This document shows, one piece after another, positions 25,295-38,629 of a DNA stretch of 64,000 nucleotides (position 1 is its first letter; every line of letters begins with the position of its first letter). Source of the stretch: Deltaproteobacteria bacterium (lineage in GTDB: Bacteria > Myxococcota_A > Polyangia > Haliangiales > Haliangiaceae). The DNA is taken from the NCBI GenBank assembly GCA_013812655.1, contig JACCTC010000127.1:25851-89850 (forward strand), in the 5' to 3' direction. Under the pieces are notes generated by a model. That model had not been told where the DNA came from, ran no database searches, and saw only the letters and a list, made by a program, of their open reading frames with translations. A program made the position numbers and the translations under genes.

Positions 25295-26277
25295 CGCTTG
25301 GTGTCCCGGTTCGCATCGTCGATCGCCTGCGCCAGCGCGTCGTCGATCGGCGTGAACGAGACCGAGGGCGTCCAGCGCGGCTTGCGGATGCGCAGCACGT
25401 CGGCCTTTCGCGCGATCGGCGAGCGGATGGCGGCCACGAGCCACGTCAGCTCGAAGAGGACCTCGGCGATGCTCGGGCGATCCCAGCGATCGCGCGCGAG
25501 CATCTGATCGACGAGGCGGGTCAGCTCCGGTGGGACCTCGGGGCAGTGCACCTCGGTCGGCACGTGCTGCGTCGAGCCGTCGCTCGCCGTCGCGATCGCG
25601 TGGCCACTGTACGGCAGCGTGCCGGTGAGGATCTGGTACGCGATCACGCCGAGTGCGTAGACGTCGGTGCGGTCATCGATCGGATCGCCGCACACGAGCT
25701 CGGGCGACGTATAGCTCCACGACGCGGCGTTCGGTATGCACGGGCTGTTCGCGGCGTCGTGCGCGCGGGCATCGGCCCAGTCCGGGATGCACACGGGGAA
25801 CCCGCGCGCGCGTCCGGTCAGCACGATCCGATCCGGCCGCAAGCCACAGTGGATCACGCCGCGGCGCGCCGCGTGATCGAGCACGGCGGCGATGTCACGC
25901 AGCATCGCGATCGCGTCGATGCGATCGATCGAGCCTGATGGGAGCACGCTCGTCACCTTGGCGCCGTCGACGAGCTCGCGCGCGAACCACGGCCGGCGGT
26001 CGGGCAGCATCCCCGATTCGTAGAGCCGTGCGACGCCGGGATGCTGGAGCGCCTCGAGGATGCACGCCTCGCGCAGCACGTGGATCGCGAGCGGCTGCTT
26101 GATCGCGGGCTGATCCAGCGACGGTGCGTGCATCACCTTGAGCACGGCATGCCGCGGCAGCACCTGATGCACCACGCGATACGAGATCCCCGTCGTATCC
26201 GCGGACAGCTCGTCCTCGATCCGGTACAGGCCGATGCGATCGATTTCCCCGAGCCGTCCTGAAGCTGAAGCCGCCAT
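25291..26277 (-). CDS. Serine/threonine pseudokinase
   Basis: 328 residues with the protein-kinase fold: ATP-binding Lys in AVLKVM (Lys47), alpha-C region, and DVYALGVIAYQILTGTLPYS of the C-lobe are present. The catalytic loop reads HCGLRPDRIVL (143-153) in place of HRDLKPxN, so the catalytic Asp is Gly145 and the Mg-binding Asn is Arg150; the DFG motif reads DWA (166-168). It should not phosphorylate and is likely a scaffold or allosteric regulator. ATG 26277 has TATAGC six bases upstream. The active kinase at 15295-16152 is a possible relative but not adjacent. Confidence 0.88.
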   Translation of the reverse strand: MAASASGRLGEIDRIGLYRIEDELSADTTGISYRVVHQVLPRHAVLKVMHAPSLDQPAIKQPLAIHVLREACILEALQHPGVARLYESGMLPDRRPWFARELVDGAKVTSVLPSGSIDRIDAIAMLRDIAAVLDHAARRGVIHCGLRPDRIVLTGRARGFPVCIPDWADARAHDAANSPCIPNAASWSYTSPELVCGDPIDDRTDVYALGVIAYQILTGTLPYSGHAIATASDGSTQHVPTEVHCPEVPPELTRLVDQMLARDRWDRPSIAEVLFELTWLVAAIRSPIARKADVLRIRKPRWTPSVSFTPIDDALAQAIDDANRDTKR

Positions 26278-26283
26278 CGCCTG

Positions 26284-26289
26284 GCTATA
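26284..26289 (-). promoter_or_regulatory. -10-like box TATAGC, leaderless promoter of the pseudokinase
   Basis: TATAGC on the minus strand ends 6 nt before ATG 26277. Confidence 0.5.
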
Positions 26290-26444
26290 ACCAGAAGCCG
26301 CGACCGAAAGCATCGGGCTCGCCTGACATCTCGATCACAGGGTGCTGACGAGGCTGCAACCGACCGTGCGCAGCACGCCGGCGACGCGTCAGCTTCGTTA
26401 CGAGTTCTCGCGCGGGTGCTCCAGCGGCGACGCTGCGCGGGCCG

Positions 26445-27818
<1,374 letters not shown>

Positions 27819-27825
27819 CGCGCGG

Positions 27826-27831
27826 AGCTTA
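27826..27831 (-). promoter_or_regulatory. -10 box TAAGCT before cystathionine beta-synthase
   Basis: TAAGCT on the minus strand ends 7 nt before ATG 27818. Confidence 0.5.
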
Positions 27832-27854
27832 CTGCATCGCGCGCGCCGCGGCCC

Positions 27855-28664
27855 TTAGCCGACGATCGGCAATTCGAAGAAGAACCGCGAGCCCTGGCCC
27901 GGGCTGCTGATCACGCCGATCCGGCCGCGGTGTGCGTCGACGATGCGCCGGCTGATGAACAGCCCGAGACCGTGCCCATCGTGGCGCTCGGCGCCCGGCA
28001 TGCGCCGGTAGCGATCGAACACGTTGCGTGCTTGCTCGGGCGTCAGCCCGGCGCCGCGATCGGCGACCGAGACCCGGGCGCGCTGCTGCACGCGATCGAG
28101 CACGATCGTGACCGGCGTGGTGCTGTACTTCAGCGCGTTGCTGACGAAGTTGGCGAGCACGCGCTCGAGGCGATTCGCGTCCGCGTTGACCGTGGCCGGC
28201 TCCTTGATCTGCACGACCACCCGGTTCCGATCGACCGAGGACACGGCGCGCTCGATGGTGCTCGCGACCAGCTGGCCGAGGTCGAGCTCCTGGAGCCGCA
28301 GCTGCAGGGTGCCGGCGTCGACCGAGGCGAGGTCGAGGATGTCGCCGACCAGCCTGTTCACGTACGAAGCATTCTGGACGATGCGCTCGAGGCTACGCCG
28401 CACCGCGGAGAGCTCGGCGAGCATCGGGTTCTGCTCGAGCAACTCGGCCTCGAGCATGATGATCGAGAGCGGCGTCCGGACGTCGTGTGCGATCAGCGTC
28501 GTGCGCTCGTCGACGTTCCCTTGCGCCTCGCGCGCGCGTTGCGCGAGGTCGTCGCGCGTGCCCTTCGCGACGGCTGGCGACACCTCGACCGGGGCCGCAT
28601 CGTCGACGGCCGCGGCGGGTGGCCGCTGCGGGCCGTGCCGTGTGGGGGTGCGAAGCCTCGACAT
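27855..28664 (-). CDS. Soluble sensor histidine kinase without sensor domain
   Basis: 269 residues: a 60-residue Pro/Ala-rich N-terminus, then HisKA (LIAHDVRTPLSIIML with the phospho-acceptor His) and HATPase_c (N-box NFVSNALKYS, G1 VADRGAGLTP, G2 GHGLGLFISRRIVDAH). No membrane helix, PAS or GAF domain, so the input must come from partner proteins or the N-terminal tail. The gene at 45202-46032 is a close paralogue with the same layout. No response regulator is adjacent. ATG 28664 was preferred because the longer frame has no homology. Confidence 0.88.
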   Translation of the reverse strand: MSRLRTPTRHGPQRPPAAAVDDAAPVEVSPAVAKGTRDDLAQRAREAQGNVDERTTLIAHDVRTPLSIIMLEAELLEQNPMLAELSAVRRSLERIVQNASYVNRLVGDILDLASVDAGTLQLRLQELDLGQLVASTIERAVSSVDRNRVVVQIKEPATVNADANRLERVLANFVSNALKYSTTPVTIVLDRVQQRARVSVADRGAGLTPEQARNVFDRYRRMPGAERHDGHGLGLFISRRIVDAHRGRIGVISSPGQGSRFFFELPIVG

Positions 28665-28849
28665 GACAATCTCGTTCTCAGTGTCAGCGGCCGCGAAACC
28701 GGATGCAACTCTGCCGGTGTGTGACGACCGCCCACAATCCTCGCGCGATGTCCGAGGTGGCTCCATCAAGCGCGCGATAATTCTCGGCCGCGCTGGCGGA
28801 TCGCACGGATCACACGATCACGTCGCGGATCATCTCGCGGTCGTCTCAC

Positions 28850-29404
28850 TCAGTACGCGGACGGATCGCTCGCGACGCCGTCGCACTCGCAGACGTAGCG
28901 ACGCCCCTGCGAACACAGTTGATCGATGTAGTTGTACGCGGGGCTCTCGGTCTCGACACAGCGCTCGGTGGTCACCACGTCCGGCTCGCCCGCCGCCCAC
29001 GGCAGGTACGTCGCGGGCACGCCGGTGACGGTGAGCCACGTCCCGAGCGTCACGCGATCGGTCACGCCGACCCACAGGTCGCGCGCCGGCAACAGCGCCG
29101 TGATGAGGTCGCGTTCGTTCTGGGTCTCGAAGATCGCGAGGTGCTGGCCATCCGCGGCGCACGCGGCCTGCGCCTGATCCCAGCTGATCGAGTCATCGAC
29201 CGCGCGGTACCTCGAGGTCGTGGCGCCGACTGTCTGGTAGCTCGCCGGACAGGGCGCGAGGAAGCCATCTGGCCGCAGACCGTCGGTGATGCTGTCGCCG
29301 GTCGAGCCGTCGGCGGGCATCATGTCGCCGACTCGCTCGAAGCCGATCCGGCAGCCCGCCGCGAGCACCAGCACGCAGCACACACCCGTCCTGCTTGGCC
29401 CCAC
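28850..29404 (-). CDS. C-type-lectin-domain lipoprotein
   Basis: 184 residues; signal VGPSRTGVCCVLVLAAGC with lipobox LAAGC. Residues about 50-175 form a C-type lectin-like fold: CPASYQTVGAT, WDQAQAACAADGQHLAIFET, DLWVGVTDRVTLGTWL, a Ca-site-like GEPD, and the terminal disulfide Cys in RRYVCEC. These domains bind carbohydrate or protein ligands at the cell surface. The GTG start has TATTCT six bases upstream. Divergent from metH. Confidence 0.85.
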   Translation of the reverse strand: MGPSRTGVCCVLVLAAGCRIGFERVGDMMPADGSTGDSITDGLRPDGFLAPCPASYQTVGATTSRYRAVDDSISWDQAQAACAADGQHLAIFETQNERDLITALLPARDLWVGVTDRVTLGTWLTVTGVPATYLPWAAGEPDVVTTERCVETESPAYNYIDQLCSQGRRYVCECDGVASDPSAY

Positions 29405-29410
29405 GTCCCC

Positions 29411-29416
29411 AGAATA
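29411..29416 (-). promoter_or_regulatory. -10 box TATTCT, leaderless promoter of the lectin lipoprotein
   Basis: TATTCT on the minus strand ends 6 nt before GTG 29404. Confidence 0.55.
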
Positions 29417-29543
29417 CGCGTGGCGCGCAACAATGTGTGCCTGTCGAGGACCCTCGATCTCACACGGTCACCGCCGCTGGGGCGCCCGGCGCCGGGCCGG
29501 ACTCGCATAGCGGTCGCGTCCAAACGATGGTAATCAGGCCCAG

Positions 29544-33119
<3,576 letters not shown>

Positions 33120-33120
33120 G

Positions 33121-33212
33121 CGGGGACGGTCTCCACTAACTCAACTTGCGATCCGCAAGCATCTGTATTCACTGCGGCGTTCGGGGACGGTCTCCACTAA
33201 CTCAACTTGCGA
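33121..33212. repeat. Pair of perfect 31-bp direct repeats
   Basis: Identical 31-bp units at 33121-33151 and 33182-33212, period 61 bp, starting CGGGGACGGTCTCC. The first unit runs into CTTGCGATCCGCAAG, a 6-bp-stem hairpin. The leading GGGGACGGT is shared with elements at 24536 and 63339. Immediately downstream of metH. Confidence 0.85.
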
Positions 33213-33367
33213 GCTGTCGCCGCTGCCCGATCACACCGAGACGGCCGAGGAAGGTCCGCGAGCTTCGGCACCTGGTTGCGAAAGGCGGCCATGCCGGCAC
33301 CAGCGTCGGCGCGGTTGCCTCACGTGTCTCGTGTTCAGGCCGCGCAGCGCGCACGACGCACGGAGGG

Positions 33368-33373
33368 TATAAG
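33368..33373 (+). promoter_or_regulatory. -10-like box TATAAG, leaderless promoter of the acetyltransferase
   Basis: TATAAG ends 6 nt before GTG 33380 and decides the start. Confidence 0.55.
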
Positions 33374-33379
33374 CGCTCG

Positions 33380-33877
33380 GTGCGCGGCTATGACTTTCGA
33401 CCCGTCGTCGAAGCTGACCTGTCGCTGATCGCGCGCTGGCGCGGCACGCCACACGTCAGTGAATGGTGGGGCGCGCCATCTGGTGACGACGAACGCGAGA
33501 AGCTCGACGAGCCCAGGATCGCGATGTGGATCGTGGAGCTCGACGGCCGCCCATTCGCGTTCGCGCAGGACTACGACGTCCACGGCTGGAGCCCCCACCC
33601 GTTCTCGCATCTACCGCCCTGGTCACGCGGCATCGATCAGTACATCGGCGAGGCCGACATGCTCGACCAGGGTCACGGCTCGGCATTCGTGCGGCAGCAC
33701 GTCGAGCGGCTGTTCGCGGCGGGTGCGCCTGCGGTCGGCACCGATCCGCATCCGTCGAACATGCGCGCGCGCCGTGCGTACGAGAAAGCAGGCTTCGCAG
33801 TGACCAGCGAACCGGTGGACACGCCATGGGGCCGCGCCGTCCTCATGGAGTGCTGGTCCGCGCGGACCGCGCCTTGA
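33380..33877 (+). CDS. GNAT acetyltransferase of the AAC(6')-I type
   Basis: 165 residues. The layout is that of aminoglycoside 6'-N-acetyltransferases and related siderophore acylases: WRGTPHVSEWWG near the start, RGIDQYIGEADMLDQGHGSA (acetyl-CoA loop Q-x2-G-x-G/A-type), TDPHPSNMRARRAYEKAGF. GTG 33380 was preferred to the upstream ATG 33146, which would run through the direct repeats. An intrinsic resistance role or another amine substrate is possible; sequence alone cannot choose. Confidence 0.8.
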   Translation: MRGYDFRPVVEADLSLIARWRGTPHVSEWWGAPSGDDEREKLDEPRIAMWIVELDGRPFAFAQDYDVHGWSPHPFSHLPPWSRGIDQYIGEADMLDQGHGSAFVRQHVERLFAAGAPAVGTDPHPSNMRARRAYEKAGFAVTSEPVDTPWGRAVLMECWSARTAP

Positions 33878-33894
33878 GCGATCAGCTACGCTTG

Positions 33895-34716
33895 CTAACC
33901 CAAAGGATGTAGTCGGACCCAGCTCTCGCGCAGCGACCAGAGCTCCTGATCGTTCTTGCCCTCGATAACCTCGTCGTCGATCAGCTGGAGAAGCCGAGCG
34001 AACAGAACCTGGTCCGCGCTGAGCTGATGAAAGGCACCATCACAAAGCTTCGCCATGGAAGCGACAAGGACGTGACCGCACGACTGCCAGTCGCTCGTGA
34101 TGCAGGACAGGATCAGGTTGTCGAAGTGATCGAGCTCAGCCGACATAAGTCCCTCCGGGGTGAGCACGCGCAGCGCGGCGTTCTCCTCGCGAACTCTTTG
34201 CCACTCCAAGCGATACGTGGCGCGCGCCTCAGCAGAGACACGCGATGCTCGTTCTATCAGGTGGTTGCTCACGATCTGCTCGTCGTGAACAACACCGAAG
34301 TGTTGGGATAGATCTGGCCTCGTCGCTCCGTCTTGACCCACGAGCTCGATATCTGCAATGTCGATGACGCTCAGCGTCTCGACCCGCGAAATGAGCTCGA
34401 GAAACCCGCAGTACTCCATGACGGAGCGCCGACTCATCCACGCAACGAGCTCGGTATCCGCCGGAAGCGTTGTCACCGTCGCCCAGAACTCGTCGATGTA
34501 GGAGCTCACCTCGGGATCGTCGTCGAAACCGAGCTCTTCTGCGCACCACCGCATGCGATGCCGTGGGTCCGGCGGGTTGATCGGTCCGAAACTGAGGTCG
34601 TCAGTGAGGGAGAGCACCCGTTCCCGTCGCCCGAGCGTTCGAAGCGCGAGCCTCAGGCTTCCGGCCGCGGAGGAACCGATGGTCACGTGAACTCGTCTGA
34701 GAGTCTCGTTCGTCAT
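33895..34716 (-). CDS. DUF1835/DUF3658-like protein
   Basis: 273 residues. The N-terminus HVTIGSSAAGSLRLALRTLG and SLTDDLSFGPINPPDP match the DUF1835 pattern; the C-terminal part (DQVLFARLLQLIDDEVIEG) resembles DUF3658. Function unknown. Codons such as CTT, AGC, ATA-rich third positions and lower GC than the flanking genes suggest recent acquisition. Cytoplasmic; no signal peptide. Convergent with the AAC(6')-like gene. Confidence 0.75.
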   Translation of the reverse strand: MTNETLRRVHVTIGSSAAGSLRLALRTLGRRERVLSLTDDLSFGPINPPDPRHRMRWCAEELGFDDDPEVSSYIDEFWATVTTLPADTELVAWMSRRSVMEYCGFLELISRVETLSVIDIADIELVGQDGATRPDLSQHFGVVHDEQIVSNHLIERASRVSAEARATYRLEWQRVREENAALRVLTPEGLMSAELDHFDNLILSCITSDWQSCGHVLVASMAKLCDGAFHQLSADQVLFARLLQLIDDEVIEGKNDQELWSLRESWVRLHPLG

Positions 34717-34884
34717 GGCGACACGCCGATGCTACTCGGCCTTCTGCAGCCCAGGCGACTCTTGTCGTGAACGCGATAGCTCGGCCGTGCCTCGTACTCC
34801 GTAGAGGGCGCGATAGCCGTGTACGCTCGCCGCAATCGAGACGACGCCATGCCACTCATGGTGGCCGGCCTCGCCGCGGATTCG

Positions 34885-35640
34885 CTACGCAGGCTTGGTC
34901 GGCATCGCCGGCGGCGCCGTCTCCGCGACCTTGATCAGGCGCTCGGTCCCGCGACCATGGCGGTAGGCCTTCTCCGGCCCGTCGACGAACTGCGTCCCGT
35001 TCCACTGCCGGTTGACGATCGTGATCACGTCGCCGTTGATCTCGAGGCGGTTGTAGCTGTTCGGCTCGCCGCGGTGCCGGTTCGAGCAGCAGGTGCCGGC
35101 GTTGACGCCGAGGATCGAGTGCTCCTCGTTGCGATAACCAGCTGCGTCGGGTGCATGCGCATACGAGACATGGAGGTGCCCGGTGAGGATCAGGTCCACC
35201 TTGACCGCCACGAGTCGCGGCACGGCCTCGGCTGCACCATCGACCAGGTGGCGCTCGGCGATCTGGCGAGGGACGACGAACGGATGATGCGCGACCAGTA
35301 GCTTCCAGCGCTTGGGGTGGAGCGCGAATAGCTTGCACACCGTGGCAAGCTGGTCTGGCCGAACGATGCCGTCCTTGATCGTGTGGCCATGGGCCGTGTT
35401 CATCCCGCACACGACCATCTCGTCGTCCTCGTAGAACGGCGTCATGTTCTTCGAGATGAACCGCTCGTAGCGGCTCATCGGCGAGAAGAACCGGCGGTAC
35501 ACGTCGTACAGTGGAATGTCGTGATTCCCCGGCACCACGAGGTACGGCACCGTCAGCCGATCGAGGAACGCACGCGCCTCGCGGTACTGGGCCCGACGCG
35601 CGCGCTGCGTGAGATCGCCACTGATCGTGAGATAGTGGCA
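34885..35640 (-). pseudogene. 5'-truncated metallophosphoesterase
   Basis: The reading frame holds SGDLTQRARRAQYREARAF (motif II), VVPGNHD (motif III), LVAHHPF (motif IV) and LTGHLHVSYAH (motif V) of calcineurin-like phosphoesterases, in order. The first metal-ligand motif (DxH) and about 35 N-terminal residues are missing: upstream of TISGDL the frame has no ATG, GTG or homology and meets a TAG near 35708. The lost end is replaced by the divergent lipoprotein gene at 35643. Translation from the only good start (GTG 35550) would also omit motif II, so the product is probably inactive. Confidence 0.75.
35631..35636 (+). promoter_or_regulatory. -10-like box GATAGT before the lipoprotein pair
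   Basis: GATAGT ends 6 nt before ATG 35643 and lies inside the remnant of the divergent phosphoesterase gene. Confidence 0.4.
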
Positions 35641-35642
35641 AG

Positions 35643-36446
35643 ATGAGCAGGTGGCCTCGCGTGTGGCTGTTCCTGCTCGCGTGCTCGTGCAACGAGGTGC
35701 ACGGCCTCGCTACGACGCAGCTCGTCGACGGGCGCGGGATCGACGCACCCGCACGCTGCAGCATGGACACGCCGGTGTTCGCACCCAACGTGCGGGAGTC
35801 GGTCTTCCGCCCGTGCACCGACTACACGTTCGCGGGCGGCATGGCGATCGCGGCGTGCGGGATCACGATCACCACGTCGAGGATCGCGGAAGGACCGATC
35901 GATGGGCCGCTCGCAGACGTCGCGATCATGCCGTCCGTACCGGACGCCGTCCTCTCCGAGCCGCGCCTCACGCCCGACGACGATCTGCTCGTCACGCAAC
36001 GCACGAGCTCGACGAAGCGCGTCTCCGTGTACCGGCGCGCGAATGGCTGGGTGTGGGACCGCGACCTGCCGTTCACGTTTGCAACCCTGGAATATGCGGG
36101 CGTCCCGTCGCGGGGGCCGCAGCGACACCTGATGATCACCCGATCATCGATGGTCGAAGAATTCCTCGACGACGGGAACAACAACTGGTCCTTGGCCAGA
36201 ACCCAGCCCGCGTCGGTCTTCGGCGTCGAGAACTTTGGCAGCCCGATGCACCTCAGCGCCGATGGCTTGCGTGCGGTCTTCAGCGCCGGTTCGAGCGTGC
36301 AATACGCGGCGCGTCCGAGCGTGGACGTACCGTTCGCGGGCTCGTCTCCACTCGAGGTGCCGCTCGCACGTGACATGTTCCTCTCCGAGGACTGCAGTCG
36401 CCTGTACTTCAGTGGGCTCGAACGAATCTTCTACGTGCAGCGATGA
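35643..36446 (+). CDS. Lipoprotein with beta-propeller-like C-terminus (first of a pair)
   Basis: 267 residues; signal MSRWPRVWLFLLACSCNEVHGL. The mature start Cys-Asn-x-Val-x-Gly-Leu is a recurrent myxobacterial lipoprotein opening. The body has strand-turn repeats and ends with LSEDCSRLYFSGLERIFYV, a blade of a WD40/PD40-like propeller. Paralogue of the next gene, which it overlaps by ATGA. Function unknown, probably surface-exposed. Confidence 0.78.
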   Translation: MSRWPRVWLFLLACSCNEVHGLATTQLVDGRGIDAPARCSMDTPVFAPNVRESVFRPCTDYTFAGGMAIAACGITITTSRIAEGPIDGPLADVAIMPSVPDAVLSEPRLTPDDDLLVTQRTSSTKRVSVYRRANGWVWDRDLPFTFATLEYAGVPSRGPQRHLMITRSSMVEEFLDDGNNNWSLARTQPASVFGVENFGSPMHLSADGLRAVFSAGSSVQYAARPSVDVPFAGSSPLEVPLARDMFLSEDCSRLYFSGLERIFYVQR

Positions 36447-37282
36447 AGCAAGCGTTGGCAATCGTCGGCGCGCTCGTTGGCTGCAACCAGGTGTACGGCC
36501 TCGAGGCGGTTCTGCTCGTCGACGCCCCGGGACCGGATGCTGCACCCTCGTGTGCCGGCACGCTCGCCTACCGGCAGGAGCTGCAACAAGTCATTCTCCA
36601 GGCGTGCGAGCATTACACGAGCGCGGCTGACATCGACCGAGCCCTCGCGTCCTGCAACCGTGGAGCGCGTCGGTACATTGCAGAAGGACCGATCGACGGC
36701 GTCTTGCAGGAGGTTGCCGTCGAGGTGACTGCCGCAGGAGCTGCACTCCTAACGCGGCTCGCGCCCGAAGGAGACCGCGCGATCATCCACCACCTCGGCA
36801 CGAGCGGAACCGACAAGTTCAGCGTCTATCGTCGCGAGCCCGCTGGTTGGATGCGCGCCTACGCCCTGCCCGCCGTCGTCGACTACGACGACAGCATCGG
36901 CACCCCGTCGCGACGACCGAACGCGCGAGTGCTTCATGCGCGTCCGAACGCAGGGCTGGTCGACGAATACGTCGAGGAGCCAGCCGATACGTGGCGATGG
37001 CTGCGCTCGTACACGACGACGGAGCTCGGCACGATCTCGCTGTACACGCAGTTCAACCTCACGCCCGACGGTCTGCATGTCGTGTATCAAGGATTTTTGT
37101 TCGATGGAACCCTCGCGATCTACCACGGCCAGCGCGCGAGCCTCGACGAGCCATTCGGCCGCGGCGTCGCGATCGCAGGTATCCCACGCACGGTTCACGA
37201 CGCGTTCATGACGCACGACTGCGGCCGGATCTATTTCTCCGGTCTGTCGTCGGTCTTTTACGCGCGCCAGGTCGGCCAGTAA
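36443..37282 (+). CDS. Lipoprotein with beta-propeller-like C-terminus (second of a pair)
   Basis: 279 residues; short signal MKQALAIVGALVGCNQVYGL (lipobox LVGC). Same organisation as the preceding gene: CNxVxGL opening, AEGPIDG block, and C-terminal DCGRIYFSGLSSVFYARQ. The two arose by tandem duplication and then diverged. No catalytic motif. Confidence 0.78.
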   Translation: MKQALAIVGALVGCNQVYGLEAVLLVDAPGPDAAPSCAGTLAYRQELQQVILQACEHYTSAADIDRALASCNRGARRYIAEGPIDGVLQEVAVEVTAAGAALLTRLAPEGDRAIIHHLGTSGTDKFSVYRREPAGWMRAYALPAVVDYDDSIGTPSRRPNARVLHARPNAGLVDEYVEEPADTWRWLRSYTTTELGTISLYTQFNLTPDGLHVVYQGFLFDGTLAIYHGQRASLDEPFGRGVAIAGIPRTVHDAFMTHDCGRIYFSGLSSVFYARQVGQ

Positions 37283-37413
37283 TCGTGAGGCCGACGGAGG
37301 TCATGGCCCTGCATCTCTCGGGCTTGACGTGGCGCCTTTCGGCTCCATCGTTCTGCGAGATTTGCGGCCTTCGTTCCGGCTACCGGACGGGTGGCCCATC
37401 GGCGTTGTTCCGC

Positions 37414-37419
37414 TATCCT
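37414..37419 (+). promoter_or_regulatory. -10 box TATCCT before the GAF-PAS gene
   Basis: TATCCT ends 7 nt before GTG 37427. Confidence 0.45.
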
Positions 37420-37426
37420 CACGAAC

Positions 37427-38629
37427 GTGCCCGGCGATCTCGAGACGCGCGTCAGCGAGCTCGAGCAGGCGTTGCGCGAGCTACGCGAGCATCACCGCTT
37501 TCTGGCGACCCTCGACACGGCGACACAGCCGCTCGTGGCCCCGAACGACATCATGCAGACCACCGCGCGGCTGCTCGCGGAATACCTCGATGTCGACCGC
37601 TGTGCATACGCGAACGTCGAGAACGAGAGCGTGTTCGACATCACGGGTGACTGGCCGCGCGGCGTTCCGAGCATCGTAGGGCGCTGGGAGGTGGCCGCAT
37701 TCGGACCGGCATGCGTCGCGCACATGCTCGCGAACACGCCGTACATCGTAGAGGACACCGATACTGACGATCGCATTACCGGTTCCCTGCTCGACGCGTA
37801 CCGTGCGACGACGATCCGTGCGGTCATCTGCGTGCCGCTGCACAAGGAAGGCGTCTTCACGGCCGCGATGGCCGTGCACGCGAAGGTTCCACGAAAATGG
37901 ACTGCGTTCGATGTCGAGCTCGTGACGACGGTTGTCGCTCGCTGTTGGGAGGCGCTCGAACGGGCGCAAACCACGCGTACGCGCATCGCGGCGGAGAGCG
38001 CATTGGCGGCGCACCGCGCGCGGCTCGACTATGCAGTACGGCTGTCGGGGGTGGGGTTCTGGTACTGCGACTTGCCGTTCGACGAGCTGCTTTGGGATGA
38101 GCGCGTGAAGGTGCACTTCTGGTTGCCGCCTGGTGCACGCGTCACGCTCGATCTGTTTTACGAGCGCATCCATTCCGAGGACCGCGAGCGCACCCGCGCA
38201 GCGATCGAGGCGTCGATCGCGAGCCACTCCACGTACGACGTCGTCTATCGCACCGTCGATCCCGCGACCCGTGCCGTGAAGCATATCCGCGCGCTGGGCG
38301 GCGCGGCATACGCACCCGATGGCACGCCCATGCGGTTCGATGGCGTCACGCTCGATGTCACGGCGCTCCGCGAGCAGGATCAACGCAAGGACGAGTTCCT
38401 CGCGACGCTGCCCTGGATGTCGGGACGCACCGCGAACATCCCGAACCACGCCGCACCATCGTCGATCGCCACGTGCGCGCAGGCGATCAACATGCCGGCA
38501 TGCTCGGCGAGCACCACGGCGCTGTGCGGCCGCGTGATGCATGACCGAACATCCTCGTCGTCGGTGCGCTGGCCTTCGAGCAGCTCGGCTTCGGTCGTCC
38601 AGCCGCTGCGGCTCGACGGTCCCCGATAG
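37427..38629 (+). pseudogene. GAF-PAS sensor kinase truncated before its kinase core
   Basis: From GTG 37427: a coiled coil (ETRVSELEQALRELREHHR), a GAF domain (about 25-180), and a PAS fold with PAC-like end (about 205-320: VDPATRAVKHIRALGGAAY). It then enters the HisKA linker QRKDEFLATL and stops matching at about 38410. The normal continuation AHELRNPL and the whole HisKA, ATPase and receiver part are absent; the remaining 70 codons are antisense to a truncated acetyltransferase gene. The product could at most be a sensor-only protein. Confidence 0.8.

Noticed and set aside
24418..25938. A 506-codon frame overlapping the acyltransferase-like gene and pseudokinase
   Set aside because: Arg-rich shadow crossing two real genes on opposite strands.
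29405..29543. Cobalamin or SAM riboswitch upstream of metH
   Set aside because: The 139-bp gap contains only a short GCCCGGC/GCCGGGC palindrome and no B12-box or SAM-I core; the leaderless-type start leaves no room for one.
33121..33212. A CRISPR array
   Set aside because: Only two repeats, a 30-bp spacer-like gap and no cas genes; better explained as a dispersed repeat.
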